Source: Actinomycetes bacterium
Lineage (GTDB): Bacteria > Actinomycetota > Actinomycetes > Actinomycetales > Cellulomonadaceae
Direction: 5' to 3'
NCBI GenBank assembly: GCA_023401045.1
Contig: JAEXEM010000141.1
Coordinates: forward strand, 1 to 14,094
Length of the DNA: 14,094 bases
The notes beneath the pieces were generated by a model. It did not search any database. It worked only from the letters and a program-made list of their open reading frames with translations, and had not been told where the DNA came from. The position numbers and the translations under genes were made by a program. Position 1 is the stretch's first letter. Every line of letters starts with the position of its first letter. This document shows positions 1 through 7,103 of the stretch, one piece after another.

Positions 1-285
1 CCGCAGCCGCCCCGCGACGAGGGCCGCGGCGTCGGCGGCGGAGGCGGCACCCGCGACGTCGAGGCGACCACGGCGCAGCGCCCACTGCGTGAGGTGGACG
101 TGCTGGTCCCACAGACCCGGCAGGACGAGGCGCCCGTCGAGGTCGACGACCTCGGGCACACCGGCGCCCGCCGTGCCGGCCCCCTCCGGGACGACCGCGG
201 CGAGCCGCCCGTCGCGCAGCACGAGGTCGACGGGAGCGTCGCACCCGACGAGGCGGGCGCGGCGCAGGACGAGCGGACGCGGCAC
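1..285 (-). CDS. amidohydrolase family protein, N-terminal fragment (window edge)
   Basis: This is a metal-dependent hydrolase of the amidohydrolase superfamily; the substrate cannot be told from the fragment. The GTG start at 285 follows a GGAG ribosome site with a 5-nt gap, and the frame stays open for 95 codons to the window edge. Residues 1-55 form the small beta-sandwich cap typical of the family, with the pattern VLRDGRLAAV...VVDLDGRLVLPG. This leads into LWDQHVHLTQW, where His62 and His64 are the HxH metal ligands at the end of the first barrel strand. The usual family length is 400-550 residues, so most of the barrel lies outside the window. The gene is divergent from the endonuclease at 427. 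It could be a YtcJ-type (amidohydrolase 3) or cytosine-deaminase-type enzyme. The superfamily call is firm and the subfamily is open. Confidence 0.85.
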   Translation of the reverse strand, partial: MPRPLVLRRARLVGCDAPVDLVLRDGRLAAVVPEGAGTAGAGVPEVVDLDGRLVLPGLWDQHVHLTQWALRRGRLDVAGAASAADAAALVAGRLR

Positions 286-333
286 GGTGGCTCCGGGTGG
301 ACGGGTCGCCGGCCCGGTGCGGGCGACCTCGGC

Positions 334-339
334 AGACTA
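334..339 (-). promoter_or_regulatory. possible -10 element for the amidohydrolase gene
   Basis: The minus strand reads TAGTCT here, which fits the actinobacterial TAnnnT -10 pattern. It lies about 50 nt upstream of the GTG at 285. No convincing -35 box is visible, so this is a weak call. Confidence 0.3.
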
Positions 340-358
340 CGCCGACGTCCTGGAGCCC

Positions 359-389
359 GGCGGACGGCACCCGGCGGGCGCCGTCCGCC
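359..389. repeat. inverted repeat in the divergent amidohydrolase/endonuclease gap
   Basis: The arms GGCGGACGGC (359-368) and GCCGTCCGCC (380-389) are perfect 10-bp reverse complements around an 11-nt spacer. Three more C-G pairs are possible inside the spacer. The repeat sits between the two candidate -10 elements, over the expected -35 region of the endonuclease gene. A terminator is not expected between divergent genes, so an operator or leader structure is more likely. Confidence 0.5.
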
Positions 390-398
390 CGGCGGCCC

Positions 399-404
399 TA
401 GCGT
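399..404 (+). promoter_or_regulatory. possible -10 element for the endonuclease gene
   Basis: TAGCGT fits TAnnnT and lies 22 nt before the GTG at 427. The transcript would start near 410-412, just ahead of the ribosome site at 414-419. The same octamer CTAGCGTG occurs at the promoter proposed for the STAS gene at 11849. No -35 box is recognisable. Confidence 0.4.
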
Positions 405-426
405 GGCCTCACCGGAGGTGACGCCC

Positions 427-1266
427 GTGGGGTTCGACCCGATGTTCCTCGGACCGGCGGTGCCGCTGCCCGTCGCGGTCCAGCCCGTGCGGGAGCTGCC
501 GTCGACGCACTTCACCGTGCTCCTCGACCCGGAGCGCCGGCTCGCGGCCGCCACCGCGGTCAACGTCGACGGCACCGCGCTGCGGGACGTGCCGCGCGGG
601 GACGACTGGCGCCTCGACCCGCGCGTCCCGGCCGAGGAGCAGACCGGCCCGGACCTCTACCTCGGCAACTCCCTCGACCGGGGGCACCTCGTGCGGCGCC
701 GGGACGCGGTGTGGGGCGACCCGGGCGTCGCGGTGCGCGCCGGCCGGGAGACGTTCACCTACCCCAACGCCGCACCGCAGTCGGCCCGGTTCAACCAGAG
801 CCGCGAGCTGTGGCTCGGCCTCGAGGACCACGTGCTCGAGCACGCCAGGGCGCAGCGGCTGCGGCTGTCGGTGCTCACCGGGCCGGTGCTCGCCGGGGAC
901 GACCCGGTCTACCGCGGCGTCGGGATCCCCCGGCGGTTCTGGAAGGTCGTGGCGTGGGCGCTCGACGGCGGGCGGCGCCTGGCGGCGGCGGCGTTCCTCG
1001 TCGACCAGTCGTCCCTGCTCGACCCCGACGAGCTCGCGGCGGCCACCCACGCCGCCGCGGTCGCGGGCGACCCGCCGCCGCTCGGCCCCTTCCGCACGTA
1101 CCAGGTGCCGGTCGTCGACGTCGCCGACCTCACCGGCCTCGACCTCGGCCCGCTGCCCGCGGCCGACGTGCTCGGTGCGACCGAGCCGCAGGCGCTCGCG
1201 TGGCGGCGGCTCGAGGCCCTCGCGGACGCCGACCTCGGCGACCCGCCCGGCGACGACCAGTTCTGA
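427..1266 (+). CDS. DNA/RNA non-specific endonuclease (NUC, beta-beta-alpha metal family)
   Basis: This is a predicted sugar-nonspecific nuclease related to Serratia nuclease and mitochondrial EndoG, 279 residues long. The catalytic DRGH motif is at residues 84-87, with His87 as general base. The following TYPNAAPQ...FNQ segment (about 111-124) carries the conserved asparagines; by alignment Asn123 is the metal ligand and Glu133 in GLED matches the conserved glutamate. The GTG start at 427 is chosen because a strong GGAGGT site (414-419) precedes it by 7 nt; the frame is open upstream to 94 but has no ribosome site there. No signal peptide or membrane helix is visible, which is unusual because many relatives are secreted. 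No inhibitor gene lies next to it. It converges on purC with only 24 nt between stop codons. Family is certain; cellular role is unknown. Confidence 0.9.
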   Translation: MGFDPMFLGPAVPLPVAVQPVRELPSTHFTVLLDPERRLAAATAVNVDGTALRDVPRGDDWRLDPRVPAEEQTGPDLYLGNSLDRGHLVRRRDAVWGDPGVAVRAGRETFTYPNAAPQSARFNQSRELWLGLEDHVLEHARAQRLRLSVLTGPVLAGDDPVYRGVGIPRRFWKVVAWALDGGRRLAAAAFLVDQSSLLDPDELAAATHAAAVAGDPPPLGPFRTYQVPVVDVADLTGLDLGPLPAADVLGATEPQALAWRRLEALADADLGDPPGDDQF

Positions 1267-1283
1267 CGAGTCCCTCGAGCGGT

Positions 1284-1309
1284 CGAGCGCTCAGAGCGCG
1301 AGGCGCTCG
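1284..1309. terminator. weak hairpin between endonuclease and purC ends
   Basis: CGAGCGC (1284-1290) pairs with GCGCTCG (1303-1309) around a 12-nt loop that contains the purC stop codon. It could terminate the plus-strand endonuclease transcript. The stem is short and there is no T-run, so the call is tentative. Confidence 0.3.
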
Positions 1310-2214
1310 CCCGTCAGCCGCTCGTACGCCTCGAGGTACCGGTCACGGGTGCGCTCGACGACGTCGGCGGGCAGCGCCGGGGGCGGGGTGTCCGACGCAC
1401 GGTCCCAGCCGGACGCCGGCGACGTCAGCCAGTCCCGGACGAACTGCTTGTCGAAGCTCGGCTGCGCCCGGCCCGGCTGCCACGCGTCGGCCGGCCAGAA
1501 CCGCGAGGAGTCGGGCGTGAGCACCTCGTCGCCGAGGGTGACGGCGCCCGTCGTCGGGTCGGTGCCGAACTCGAGCTTGGTGTCGGCGAGGACCACCCCG
1601 CGCCCGCGCGCGATGCCCTCGGCCCGGGCGTAGACGGCGAGCGTGAGGTCGCGCAGCGTCTCCGCGGCCTCCCGCCCGACCGTCCCGACGACGACGTCGA
1701 ACGAGACGTTCTCGTCGTGCTCGCCGAGCTCGGCCTTCGTCGCGGGCGTGAAGATCGGCGACGGCAGGCGCGAGCCGTCGACGAGCCCCGGGGGCAGCGC
1801 GATGCCCGTCACCTCGCCGCTCTCGCGGTACTCGGCGAGCCCGGACCCGGTGAGGTAGCCGCGCGCGACGCACTCGACGGGGAACATCTCCAGGCGACGG
1901 CACACCATGGCGCGCCCGGCGACCGGCTCGGGGACGTCCGTCGTGACGACGTGGTTCGGCACGAGGTCGGCCAGCTGGTCGAACCACCACAGGCTGAGCT
2001 GCGTGAGCACGACGCCCTTGCCGGGGATGCCGGGGCTGAGCACGTGGTCGTACGCGGAGACCCGGTCGGAGGCGACGACGAGCACGACGTCCCCGTGCTG
2101 CGCGCGGGTGGCCGCACCCTGGGCGGAGTCGTCGGGGGCGTAGAGGTCGCGCACCTTGCCCGAGTAGACGTGGCGCCAGCCGGGCAGGTCGAGGGCGGGG
2201 GTCGCGTCGGTCAC
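1291..2214 (-). CDS. purC: phosphoribosylaminoimidazole-succinocarboxamide synthase (SAICAR synthetase)
   Basis: PurC catalyses the ATP-dependent joining of aspartate to CAIR to form SAICAR, in cytoplasmic de novo IMP synthesis. The 307-residue product matches the usual length of about 300. Recognisable blocks in order are SGKVRDLY (18-25), [10 protein letters not shown] (47-56), [20 protein letters not shown] (105-124), the [20 protein letters not shown] region (152-171), ADTKLEFG (210-217) and [13 protein letters not shown] (229-241). The GTG at 2214 is preferred over the in-frame GTG at 2220. Neither has a clear ribosome site, but CAGACT (minus strand, 2221-2226) lies 6 nt before 2214, which fits a leaderless start. 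purC follows purD on the same strand with a gap of about 50 nt, so the two may be cotranscribed. Function is certain; the start is less so. Confidence 0.95.
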   Translation of the reverse strand: MTDATPALDLPGWRHVYSGKVRDLYAPDDSAQGAATRAQHGDVVLVVASDRVSAYDHVLSPGIPGKGVVLTQLSLWWFDQLADLVPNHVVTTDVPEPVAGRAMVCRRLEMFPVECVARGYLTGSGLAEYRESGEVTGIALPPGLVDGSRLPSPIFTPATKAELGEHDENVSFDVVVGTVGREAAETLRDLTLAVYARAEGIARGRGVVLADTKLEFGTDPTTGAVTLGDEVLTPDSSRFWPADAWQPGRAQPSFDKQFVRDWLTSPASGWDRASDTPPPALPADVVERTRDRYLEAYERLTGERLAL

Positions 2215-2266
2215 GGGCACAGTCTGACGGCCCCCGGCACCGGCGCGCACCGCCGTCCGCAGCGTG

Positions 2267-3559
2267 TCAGGCCCCGCTCGCCGCGAGCGCGATGTCCGTG
2301 CGGTGCTGCCCGCCGGCGAGGTTGACCTGGTCGACGGCGACGTACGCGACGCGACGGGCGTCGGCGAGCGTCTCGCCCACCCCGACGACGGAGAGCACCC
2401 GGCCACCGGCGGAGACGAGCAGCGGACCGTCGAGCGGGTTGTCGGTGTCGAGCCCCGTCGTGCGCAGGGCCGTGCCCGCGTGCAGCACGTGCACGCCGGG
2501 GACGGTGTCGGCCGCGTCGAGCCCGGTCACCGGGTCGCCGGTGCGCACGTCGCCCGGGTAGCCGTGGGAGGCGATGACGACGGTGACGGCCGCGTCGGCG
2601 CGCCAGTGCAGCGGGCCGACCTCGGCGAGCCGGCCGGTCGCGGCGGCGAGCAGCACCCCTGCGAGCGGGGTCGCCAGGCGGGCGAGGACGACCTGCGTCT
2701 CGGGGTCCCCGAAGCGGGCGTTGAACTCGACGACGCGCACGCCGCGGCCGGTGAGCGCGAGACCGCAGTAGAGGACGCCGACGAACGGCGTGCCACGGCG
2801 GGCCATCTCGGCGACGGTGGGGCGGGCGACGGTCTCGACGACCTCCTCGACGAGCCCCTCGGGCGCCCACGGCAGCGGCGAGTACGCGCCCATGCCGCCG
2901 GTGTTCGGGCCCGCGTCGCCGTCGAGCGCGCGCTTGAAGTCCTGCGCGGGCACGAGCGGGACGACGTCGGTGCCGTCGCTGAGGACGAAGAGCGAGACCT
3001 CGGGACCGTCGAGGTACTCCTCGACGACGACGCGTCCGCCGTCCTTGCCGAGGCACGCCTCGGCGTGCGCGAGCGCGGCGGCGCGGTCGTCGGTGACGAC
3101 GACGCCCTTGCCGGCGGCGAGCCCGTCGTCCTTGACGACGTACGGGGCGCCGAACTCGTCGAGCGCGGCGGCGACCTCGTCGGGCGTCGTGGCGACGCGC
3201 GCCTCGGCCGTCGGCACGCCGGCGGCGGCCATGACGTCCTTGGCGAAGGCCTTGGAGCCCTCGAGCCGGGCCGCCTCGCCCGACGGGCCGAAGACGGGGA
3301 CGCCCGCGGCGCGCACCGCGTCGGCGACGCCCGCGACGAGCGGCGCCTCCGGGCCGACGACGACGAGGCCGACGCCGAGCGTCGTGGCGAGCTCCGCCAC
3401 CGCGGCACCGTCGAGCTGGTCGACGTCGTGCAGGGTCGCGTGCTGCGCCATCCCGGGGTTGCCGGGGGCGGCGTGGACCGCGGTCACCGAGGGGTCGAGG
3501 GACAGCTGACGGACGAGCGCGTGCTCACGGGCACCGGTGCCGACGACGAGGATCTCCAC
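2267..3559 (-). CDS. purD: phosphoribosylamine-glycine ligase (GAR synthetase)
   Basis: PurD joins glycine to phosphoribosylamine with ATP, the second step of de novo purine synthesis. The 430-residue length is normal for the family. The N-terminal domain opens with [14 protein letters not shown] and contains [17 protein letters not shown]. The ATP-grasp core carries [17 protein letters not shown] (glycine-rich loop), [12 protein letters not shown] and the metal-binding segment [21 protein letters not shown] block and C-terminal domain follow. The GTG at 3559 is chosen because the conserved N-terminus begins exactly there. It lacks a good ribosome site but has TAGGGT 8 nt upstream, which suggests a leaderless transcript. 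It is 59 nt downstream of the membrane-protein gene and upstream of purC on the same strand, so a purDC unit with possible read-through is plausible. Confidence 0.97.
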   Translation of the reverse strand: MEILVVGTGAREHALVRQLSLDPSVTAVHAAPGNPGMAQHATLHDVDQLDGAAVAELATTLGVGLVVVGPEAPLVAGVADAVRAAGVPVFGPSGEAARLEGSKAFAKDVMAAAGVPTAEARVATTPDEVAAALDEFGAPYVVKDDGLAAGKGVVVTDDRAAALAHAEACLGKDGGRVVVEEYLDGPEVSLFVLSDGTDVVPLVPAQDFKRALDGDAGPNTGGMGAYSPLPWAPEGLVEEVVETVARPTVAEMARRGTPFVGVLYCGLALTGRGVRVVEFNARFGDPETQVVLARLATPLAGVLLAAATGRLAEVGPLHWRADAAVTVVIASHGYPGDVRTGDPVTGLDAADTVPGVHVLHAGTALRTTGLDTDNPLDGPLLVSAGGRVLSVVGVGETLADARRVAYVAVDQVNLAGGQHRTDIALAASGA

Positions 3560-3567
3560 GTCGCCCG

Positions 3568-3573
3568 ACCCTA
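3568..3573 (-). promoter_or_regulatory. possible leaderless -10 element of purD
   Basis: The minus strand reads TAGGGT here, matching TAnnnT, and 8 nt separate it from the GTG of purD. Transcription would then begin at or within a base or two of the start codon, a common arrangement in Actinobacteria. No clear -35 box is present in the GC-rich gap. Confidence 0.45.
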
Positions 3574-3618
3574 CCGGCCGGCCCGGTGGCGCCCGTCGCA
3601 GCGTCCACGCCGCCGCTG

Positions 3619-4935
3619 TCAGCCGGTCGTCGTCCCCACCCGGGCACGGGCCCACGCCTGGACCTGCGCGTGCACCTCGCTCGGCTCGCCGACGTGGCCC
3701 CACGGCAGCTGCGTGAGGTGCTCGCGCGTGCGCTCGAGGTGCGGGGCGGCGTCCTCCGGGAGCTCGGCCAGCCAGAAGGCCATCGCGAGGAGGTTGTGCC
3801 CCCAGACCCGCCCCACCGGCGACGGCTCCTGCGACGACCACGCCGCGGCCGCGGCACGCAGCTCGGCGCGGGTCTGCGCGCTCTCGGCGTACGTCTGCGC
3901 CGCACGGCCGGACCGGCCCGCGAGGTGGAGGTACTGCTCGACGTGCGCGACGACGAGCAGGAGGCCGACGGCGTGCCCGTGCGGGGCCTGCGCGTGCACC
4001 GAGCGCGCGAGGGCGAACATCTCCTCGGTGCTGCCGAACCACTTGGGCGCCATGAACTGCAGCGCCTCGCCCAGCCCCCCACGGTGCAGCGGTGCCACCT
4101 CCCGCAGCCGGGCGAGCCGCCGGCCGTGCTCCTCCGGTCCGAGCTCGAGCCCGCGCGCGATCGCCAGCCGTGCCGCGAGCACCGACGCGTCGTCCGGCGC
4201 CACCTGCAGCGCGGACAGCGACTGCTCCTCGGCCTCGCGCAGCCCGTCGAGGAAGCCCACGACGTCCTGCGGCTCGTACTCCCGACCACGGTGGAGCCAG
4301 GCTCGTTCGACGGCCGCCTGCACACCGACCGCGAGCGCGTCGCGCGAGGTCGGCTCGGCGTCCTGCCACGCCTCGAGCCAGCGCGGGGTGAGGGCTGCGA
4401 CGGACGCGAGCTGCAGGACACGGTCGTGGCGGGCGTCGAGGTCGCCGGTGGCGGCGAGCAGGTGCGCCGCGGGCCGCCAGTCCCCGGTACGCGCCGCGGC
4501 GCACGCCGCACGCAGGTCGACGTCGTCACCGACGTCGTCGCACGGCACGTAGTCGGCCTCCAGCGGCTCGTCCCACGTGCCACGACCGTCGGTCGCCAGG
4601 CGGACGACGAGCTTGCCGAACCGCGTGACCGTCGCCCACAGGAGCAGCGCGGCCGACGTCCAGCACAGGGTCCACGACAGCGACGCCCCGACGTAGGACC
4701 GGGCCACGACGAACACGGCTGCCGCCGCTGCCACGAGCAGACCGACGTAGGCGACGACCGCACCCTGGGTCCTGCCGCCGGCGGGCGAGAACCACCACGG
4801 CGCGTCCTGCTGCATGCCGAGCAGCCGGTGCGCCGGCGTCGCGGCGACCACGGCGAGGAGAGCGCCGACGAGCGCGAGGGCGAGCGCCACGACGACGACG
4901 TAGGCGGCGGGAGAGTCCCAGGCTGCGGCATCCAC
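3619..4935 (-). CDS. membrane protein: three N-terminal helices plus alpha-helical cytoplasmic domain, function unknown
   Basis: I do not recognise a named family. From the GTG at 4935 the product has 438 residues. Hydrophobic segments lie at about 11-33, 58-79 and 85-104, the last two forming a hairpin. The remaining 330 residues are Ala/Leu/Arg-rich and look all-helical, with TPR-like character (for example [30 protein letters not shown]). An in-frame GTG at 4989 would add 18 residues. It is less likely because its AAGGAG directly abuts the codon and the added segment lies inside an inverted repeat. The 4935 start itself also lacks a clear ribosome site. The gene sits between the HTH regulator and purD on the same strand and may be cotranscribed with either. 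A scaffold, sensor or stress-related role is possible but nothing fixes it. It is certainly coding; the function is unknown. Confidence 0.8.
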   Translation of the reverse strand: MDAAAWDSPAAYVVVVALALALVGALLAVVAATPAHRLLGMQQDAPWWFSPAGGRTQGAVVAYVGLLVAAAAAVFVVARSYVGASLSWTLCWTSAALLLWATVTRFGKLVVRLATDGRGTWDEPLEADYVPCDDVGDDVDLRAACAAARTGDWRPAAHLLAATGDLDARHDRVLQLASVAALTPRWLEAWQDAEPTSRDALAVGVQAAVERAWLHRGREYEPQDVVGFLDGLREAEEQSLSALQVAPDDASVLAARLAIARGLELGPEEHGRRLARLREVAPLHRGGLGEALQFMAPKWFGSTEEMFALARSVHAQAPHGHAVGLLLVVAHVEQYLHLAGRSGRAAQTYAESAQTRAELRAAAAAWSSQEPSPVGRVWGHNLLAMAFWLAELPEDAAPHLERTREHLTQLPWGHVGEPSEVHAQVQAWARARVGTTTG

Positions 4936-4947
4936 AGCCGGAGTCTC

Positions 4948-5013
4948 ACAGGCGGGGCCGCCGACCGTGGCCGAACGGGGGACGCTCACTCCTTCGGGCG
5001 AAGCCCCGCCTGT
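4948..5013. repeat. 11-bp inverted repeat with 44-nt spacer between regulator and membrane-protein genes
   Basis: ACAGGCGGGGC (4948-4958) and GCCCCGCCTGT (5003-5013) are perfect reverse complements. The right arm starts at the last base of the regulator's stop codon. On the minus-strand transcript a small GGGC-TTC-GCCC hairpin overlaps that arm and would compete with the long pairing. This could be an attenuator or partial terminator between the two genes, or chance in GC-rich DNA. Confidence 0.4.
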
Positions 5014-5633
5014 CAGTCCTCCGCGGCCCGGGGCCCCGTACCGTCGCCCCTGAGAGCGGTCGCCCGCAGCGGGAAGACGTCGAGGTGGACGCGGACACGA
5101 CGGGTGCCGTCGGGGTCGTCACCGGCCCCCTCACGCGCGTCGCTCAGCTCCTTGAACTCGTCGACGACGGCCATCGCGCGCTCGGCGAGCGTGGCGGCCT
5201 CCTCCTGGGTGAGGACGAGCGTCGAGGTCGACATGACCTGGGGCTCCCACGAGAGGTCGAGGTCGTCGGCCCACGCCTGCATGGCCTGCGCACGCTCGGC
5301 GAGCGCCTGGTGCACGACCGTGCGGGCGGCACCGGCGGTGCGCGGGTCGACGAGCAGGTCGGCGCTGTCCATCGAGAACCCGACGGCGCGCCACCACCGC
5401 TCGCGCCCCCCGGTGTGGCCGGGGTCGTCCTCGACGAAGCCGTGCCGCTCGAGCTGGCGCAGGTGGTAGCTCGTCTGCCCGCTCGACTCCCCGAGGGCGC
5501 GCCCGAGCATGCTCGCCGTCGCGGGGCCGTCGTTGCGCAGCGCCGTGTACATCGCCATCCGCAGGGGGTGGGCGAACGCCTTGAGCGCCTCGGCCCCGAT
5601 GCTCGGCGAGCGGAAGGGCTTGTCATCCGTCAT
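5013..5633 (-). CDS. ArsR/HTH_20-type winged-helix transcriptional regulator
   Basis: This is a 206-residue DNA-binding regulator, probably a repressor of the divergent exporter gene and of itself. The N-terminal winged helix spans about 12-85: EALKAFAHPLRMAMYTAL, then ATASMLGRALGESSGQTSYHLRQLERHGFVED (helix-turn-helix about 38-66), then the wing GGRERWWRAVG. The phrase 'HPLRMAMY...TSYHLRQLE' is typical of ArsR-like HTH_20 proteins paired with MFS transporters. The C-terminal half (about 95-206) is helical with an acidic LTQEEAATLAERAMAVVDEF segment, probably for ligand sensing or dimerisation. No cysteine metal site is seen, so a metal sensor is unlikely. The ATG at 5633 is the only good start; an AAAGG lies about 11 nt upstream. 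The palindromic repeats at 5632-5683 are its likely operators. The inducing ligand is unknown. Confidence 0.88.
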   Translation of the reverse strand: MTDDKPFRSPSIGAEALKAFAHPLRMAMYTALRNDGPATASMLGRALGESSGQTSYHLRQLERHGFVEDDPGHTGGRERWWRAVGFSMDSADLLVDPRTAGAARTVVHQALAERAQAMQAWADDLDLSWEPQVMSTSTLVLTQEEAATLAERAMAVVDEFKELSDAREGAGDDPDGTRRVRVHLDVFPLRATALRGDGTGPRAAED

Positions 5634-5683
5634 GTGCAGAGATACCTTTGCAGAGTCTTCTTTGCATAGAACTCTTTGCAGAG
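5632..5683. promoter_or_regulatory. 14-bp-period array of CTTTGCAGAG boxes, probable operator of the divergent regulator/MFS pair
   Basis: CTTTGCAGAG occurs at 5646-5655 and 5674-5683, CTTTGCATAG at 5660-5669, and a degenerate copy ATGTGCAGAG at 5632-5641 overlaps the regulator's start codon. Starts are exactly 14 bp apart. Each box is an imperfect palindrome around TGCA, and the middle one extends to TTCT-T-TGCA-T-AGAA over 5658-5671. The stretch is clearly AT-richer than its surroundings and fills the promoter gap, so both promoters must overlap it. Binding by the 5013-5633 regulator is inference. I could not assign -10 and -35 boxes with confidence. Confidence 0.7.
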
Positions 5684-5709
5684 CCGTTCCCCACCTTAGC
5701 GAGGTCCTC

Positions 5710-7020
5710 ATGGAGAGCACCGTCACCGCGACGCCCGACGCGCCCGCGACGGCGCCCGCCCCTGCGCCCCGGTCCGGTCTCGGGCCGAGGTTCCGCGCGC
5801 TGCTCGTCGCGTCCGGCGCCGCCAACCTCGGCGACGGGATCCTCACCGTGGCGGTCCCGCTCATCGGCATCGGGTTCACCCGCTCCCCCGGCGAGATCAC
5901 GCTCCTCACCGCGGCCGCCTGGCTCCCGTGGCTCGTGCTCGGCATCGTCGCCGGTGCCGTCGTCGACCGCGCCGACCGCCGCACCGTCCAGCTCGTCGCG
6001 CTCACCGCACGCGCCGTCCTGCTCGCCGGCGCGTGCTGGCTCGCCGTCTCCGGGTCGCTCACCTTCGCCTGGTTGCTCGCGCTCGTCCTCGCCTACGGCG
6101 TCACCGAGGTGTTCACCGACATCGCCGCGGGCGCCCTCGTGCCCGAGCTCGTCGCAGCCGACCGGCTCCCCGTCGCGAACGGGCGGATCGTCTCCGTCCA
6201 GGAGGTGACGAACACGTTCCTCGGCTCCCCGGCGTCGGGCGCGCTGCTCGCGCTCGGCACCGGCTGGGCGCTCGGAGCGCCCGCCGGGCTCGCCGCGCTC
6301 GCCGTCGCCGTCCTGTGGCGGGGGCTGCCCGGCAGCTACCGCCAGGCCCGTCCCACCCCCGTCGGGGACGGGACGTCCAGGGCCGCCCGCCGCGCCCTCG
6401 CCGACGTGCGCGAGGGGCTCGCGTTCACGCTGCGGCACCGCGTGCTGCGCCCGCTCGTCGTCTCCGGCGGCCTCGTCAACATGACGAGCACGGCGTACAT
6501 CTCGGTCTTCGTCCTCTGGGCGGTCGGCCCGGACTCGCGCGTCGGCCTCTCGGCCGCGGTCTACCCGCTGCTCTTCACGCTGAGCGCGGTCGGTGCGGTC
6601 CTCGGCTCGTTCCTCGTGCCCCGCACGCTGCGGGTGACGAGCGAGGTGCGCGTCATGGTCGTCGGGTGGAGCATCGCGTTCGCCGCGCTCGCGGTGCCGG
6701 TCCTCCTGCCGCACCCCGTCGCCATCGGCGCCGCGCTGCTCGTCATGGGCGTGAGCGTCACCCACGGCAACGTCGTCAGCCAGACCGTGCGCCAGCGCAT
6801 CGTCCCGCGCGAGCTGCTCGGCCGCACCGGCGGCGCGACCCGCACCCTCGCCTTCGGGCTCATGCCCGTCGGTGCCCTGCTCGGCGGGGTCGTCGCCGAG
6901 GCCTTCGGGCTCGCCGCGACGCTCCTCGGCGCGACCGCGGTCTCGCTGTGCGTCGTCGCCGGGTTCGCGGCGAGCATGCGCGGCGTCACCCCGCGCGACC
7001 TGGCGGCCCCCGCCGCCTGA
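5710..7020 (+). CDS. MFS transporter, probable drug/metabolite exporter
   Basis: This is a 436-residue major facilitator, most like the macrolide/enterobactin exporter type (MFS_3 group), acting in the plasma membrane by proton antiport. A 28-residue Ala/Pro-rich cytoplasmic tail precedes helix 1, which contains ASGAANLGDGILTVAVPL. The family's loop 2-3 signature appears as GAVVDRADRRTVQL (82-95). About 12 hydrophobic helices can be followed, with a long central loop around 210-245 (GSYRQARPTPVGDGTSRAARRAL). The ATG at 5710 has GAGG (5701-5704) 5 nt upstream; the open frame back to 5509 runs through the regulator and is not used. It is divergent from the HTH regulator, sharing an operator-like array, which suggests substrate-induced efflux. 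The substrate cannot be told. The gene ends before a strong hairpin shared with purA. Confidence 0.92.
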   Translation: MESTVTATPDAPATAPAPAPRSGLGPRFRALLVASGAANLGDGILTVAVPLIGIGFTRSPGEITLLTAAAWLPWLVLGIVAGAVVDRADRRTVQLVALTARAVLLAGACWLAVSGSLTFAWLLALVLAYGVTEVFTDIAAGALVPELVAADRLPVANGRIVSVQEVTNTFLGSPASGALLALGTGWALGAPAGLAALAVAVLWRGLPGSYRQARPTPVGDGTSRAARRALADVREGLAFTLRHRVLRPLVVSGGLVNMTSTAYISVFVLWAVGPDSRVGLSAAVYPLLFTLSAVGAVLGSFLVPRTLRVTSEVRVMVVGWSIAFAALAVPVLLPHPVAIGAALLVMGVSVTHGNVVSQTVRQRIVPRELLGRTGGATRTLAFGLMPVGALLGGVVAEAFGLAATLLGATAVSLCVVAGFAASMRGVTPRDLAAPAA

Positions 7021-7042
7021 ACGGACCCGCGCAGGGAAGCAC

Positions 7043-7078
7043 GACGCCCACGGTGCCCGTCAGGGCGCCGTGGGCGTC
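7043..7078. terminator. strong bidirectional hairpin terminator between MFS gene and purA
   Basis: The arm GACGCCCACGG (7043-7053) pairs perfectly with CCGTGGGCGTC (7068-7078). The stem continues inward through a T-G pair and GCCC/GGGC to a GTCA tetraloop (7059-7062), about 16 pairs in all. It lies 22 nt after the MFS stop and 25 nt after the purA stop on the other strand. There is no T-run, as is common for terminators in high-GC Actinobacteria. Confidence 0.8.
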
Positions 7079-7103
7079 CGCGTCACGGTCCGGCGGCCGG
7101 CCC

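Noticed and set aside
94..426. N-terminal extension of the endonuclease reading frame by 111 codons
   Set aside because: It runs antisense through the amidohydrolase start and the promoter gap, has low-complexity composition, and the strong GGAGGT site at 414-419 points to the GTG at 427.
3560..3618. Purine-responsive riboswitch ahead of purD
   Set aside because: The gap is only 59 nt, with no room for a conserved purine aptamer and none of its recognisable core, and a leaderless start fits better.
2264..4552. 762-codon plus-strand reading frame opposite purD and the membrane protein
   Set aside because: The translation is Arg/Asp/Gly-rich with no domain motifs. It mirrors the codon bias of the true minus-strand genes, a common artefact in very GC-rich DNA.
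4936..4989. 18-residue upstream extension of the membrane protein from GTG 4989
   Set aside because: The AAGGAG directly abuts that GTG, leaving no spacer, and the segment lies inside the inverted repeat. It is kept only as a possible alternative start.
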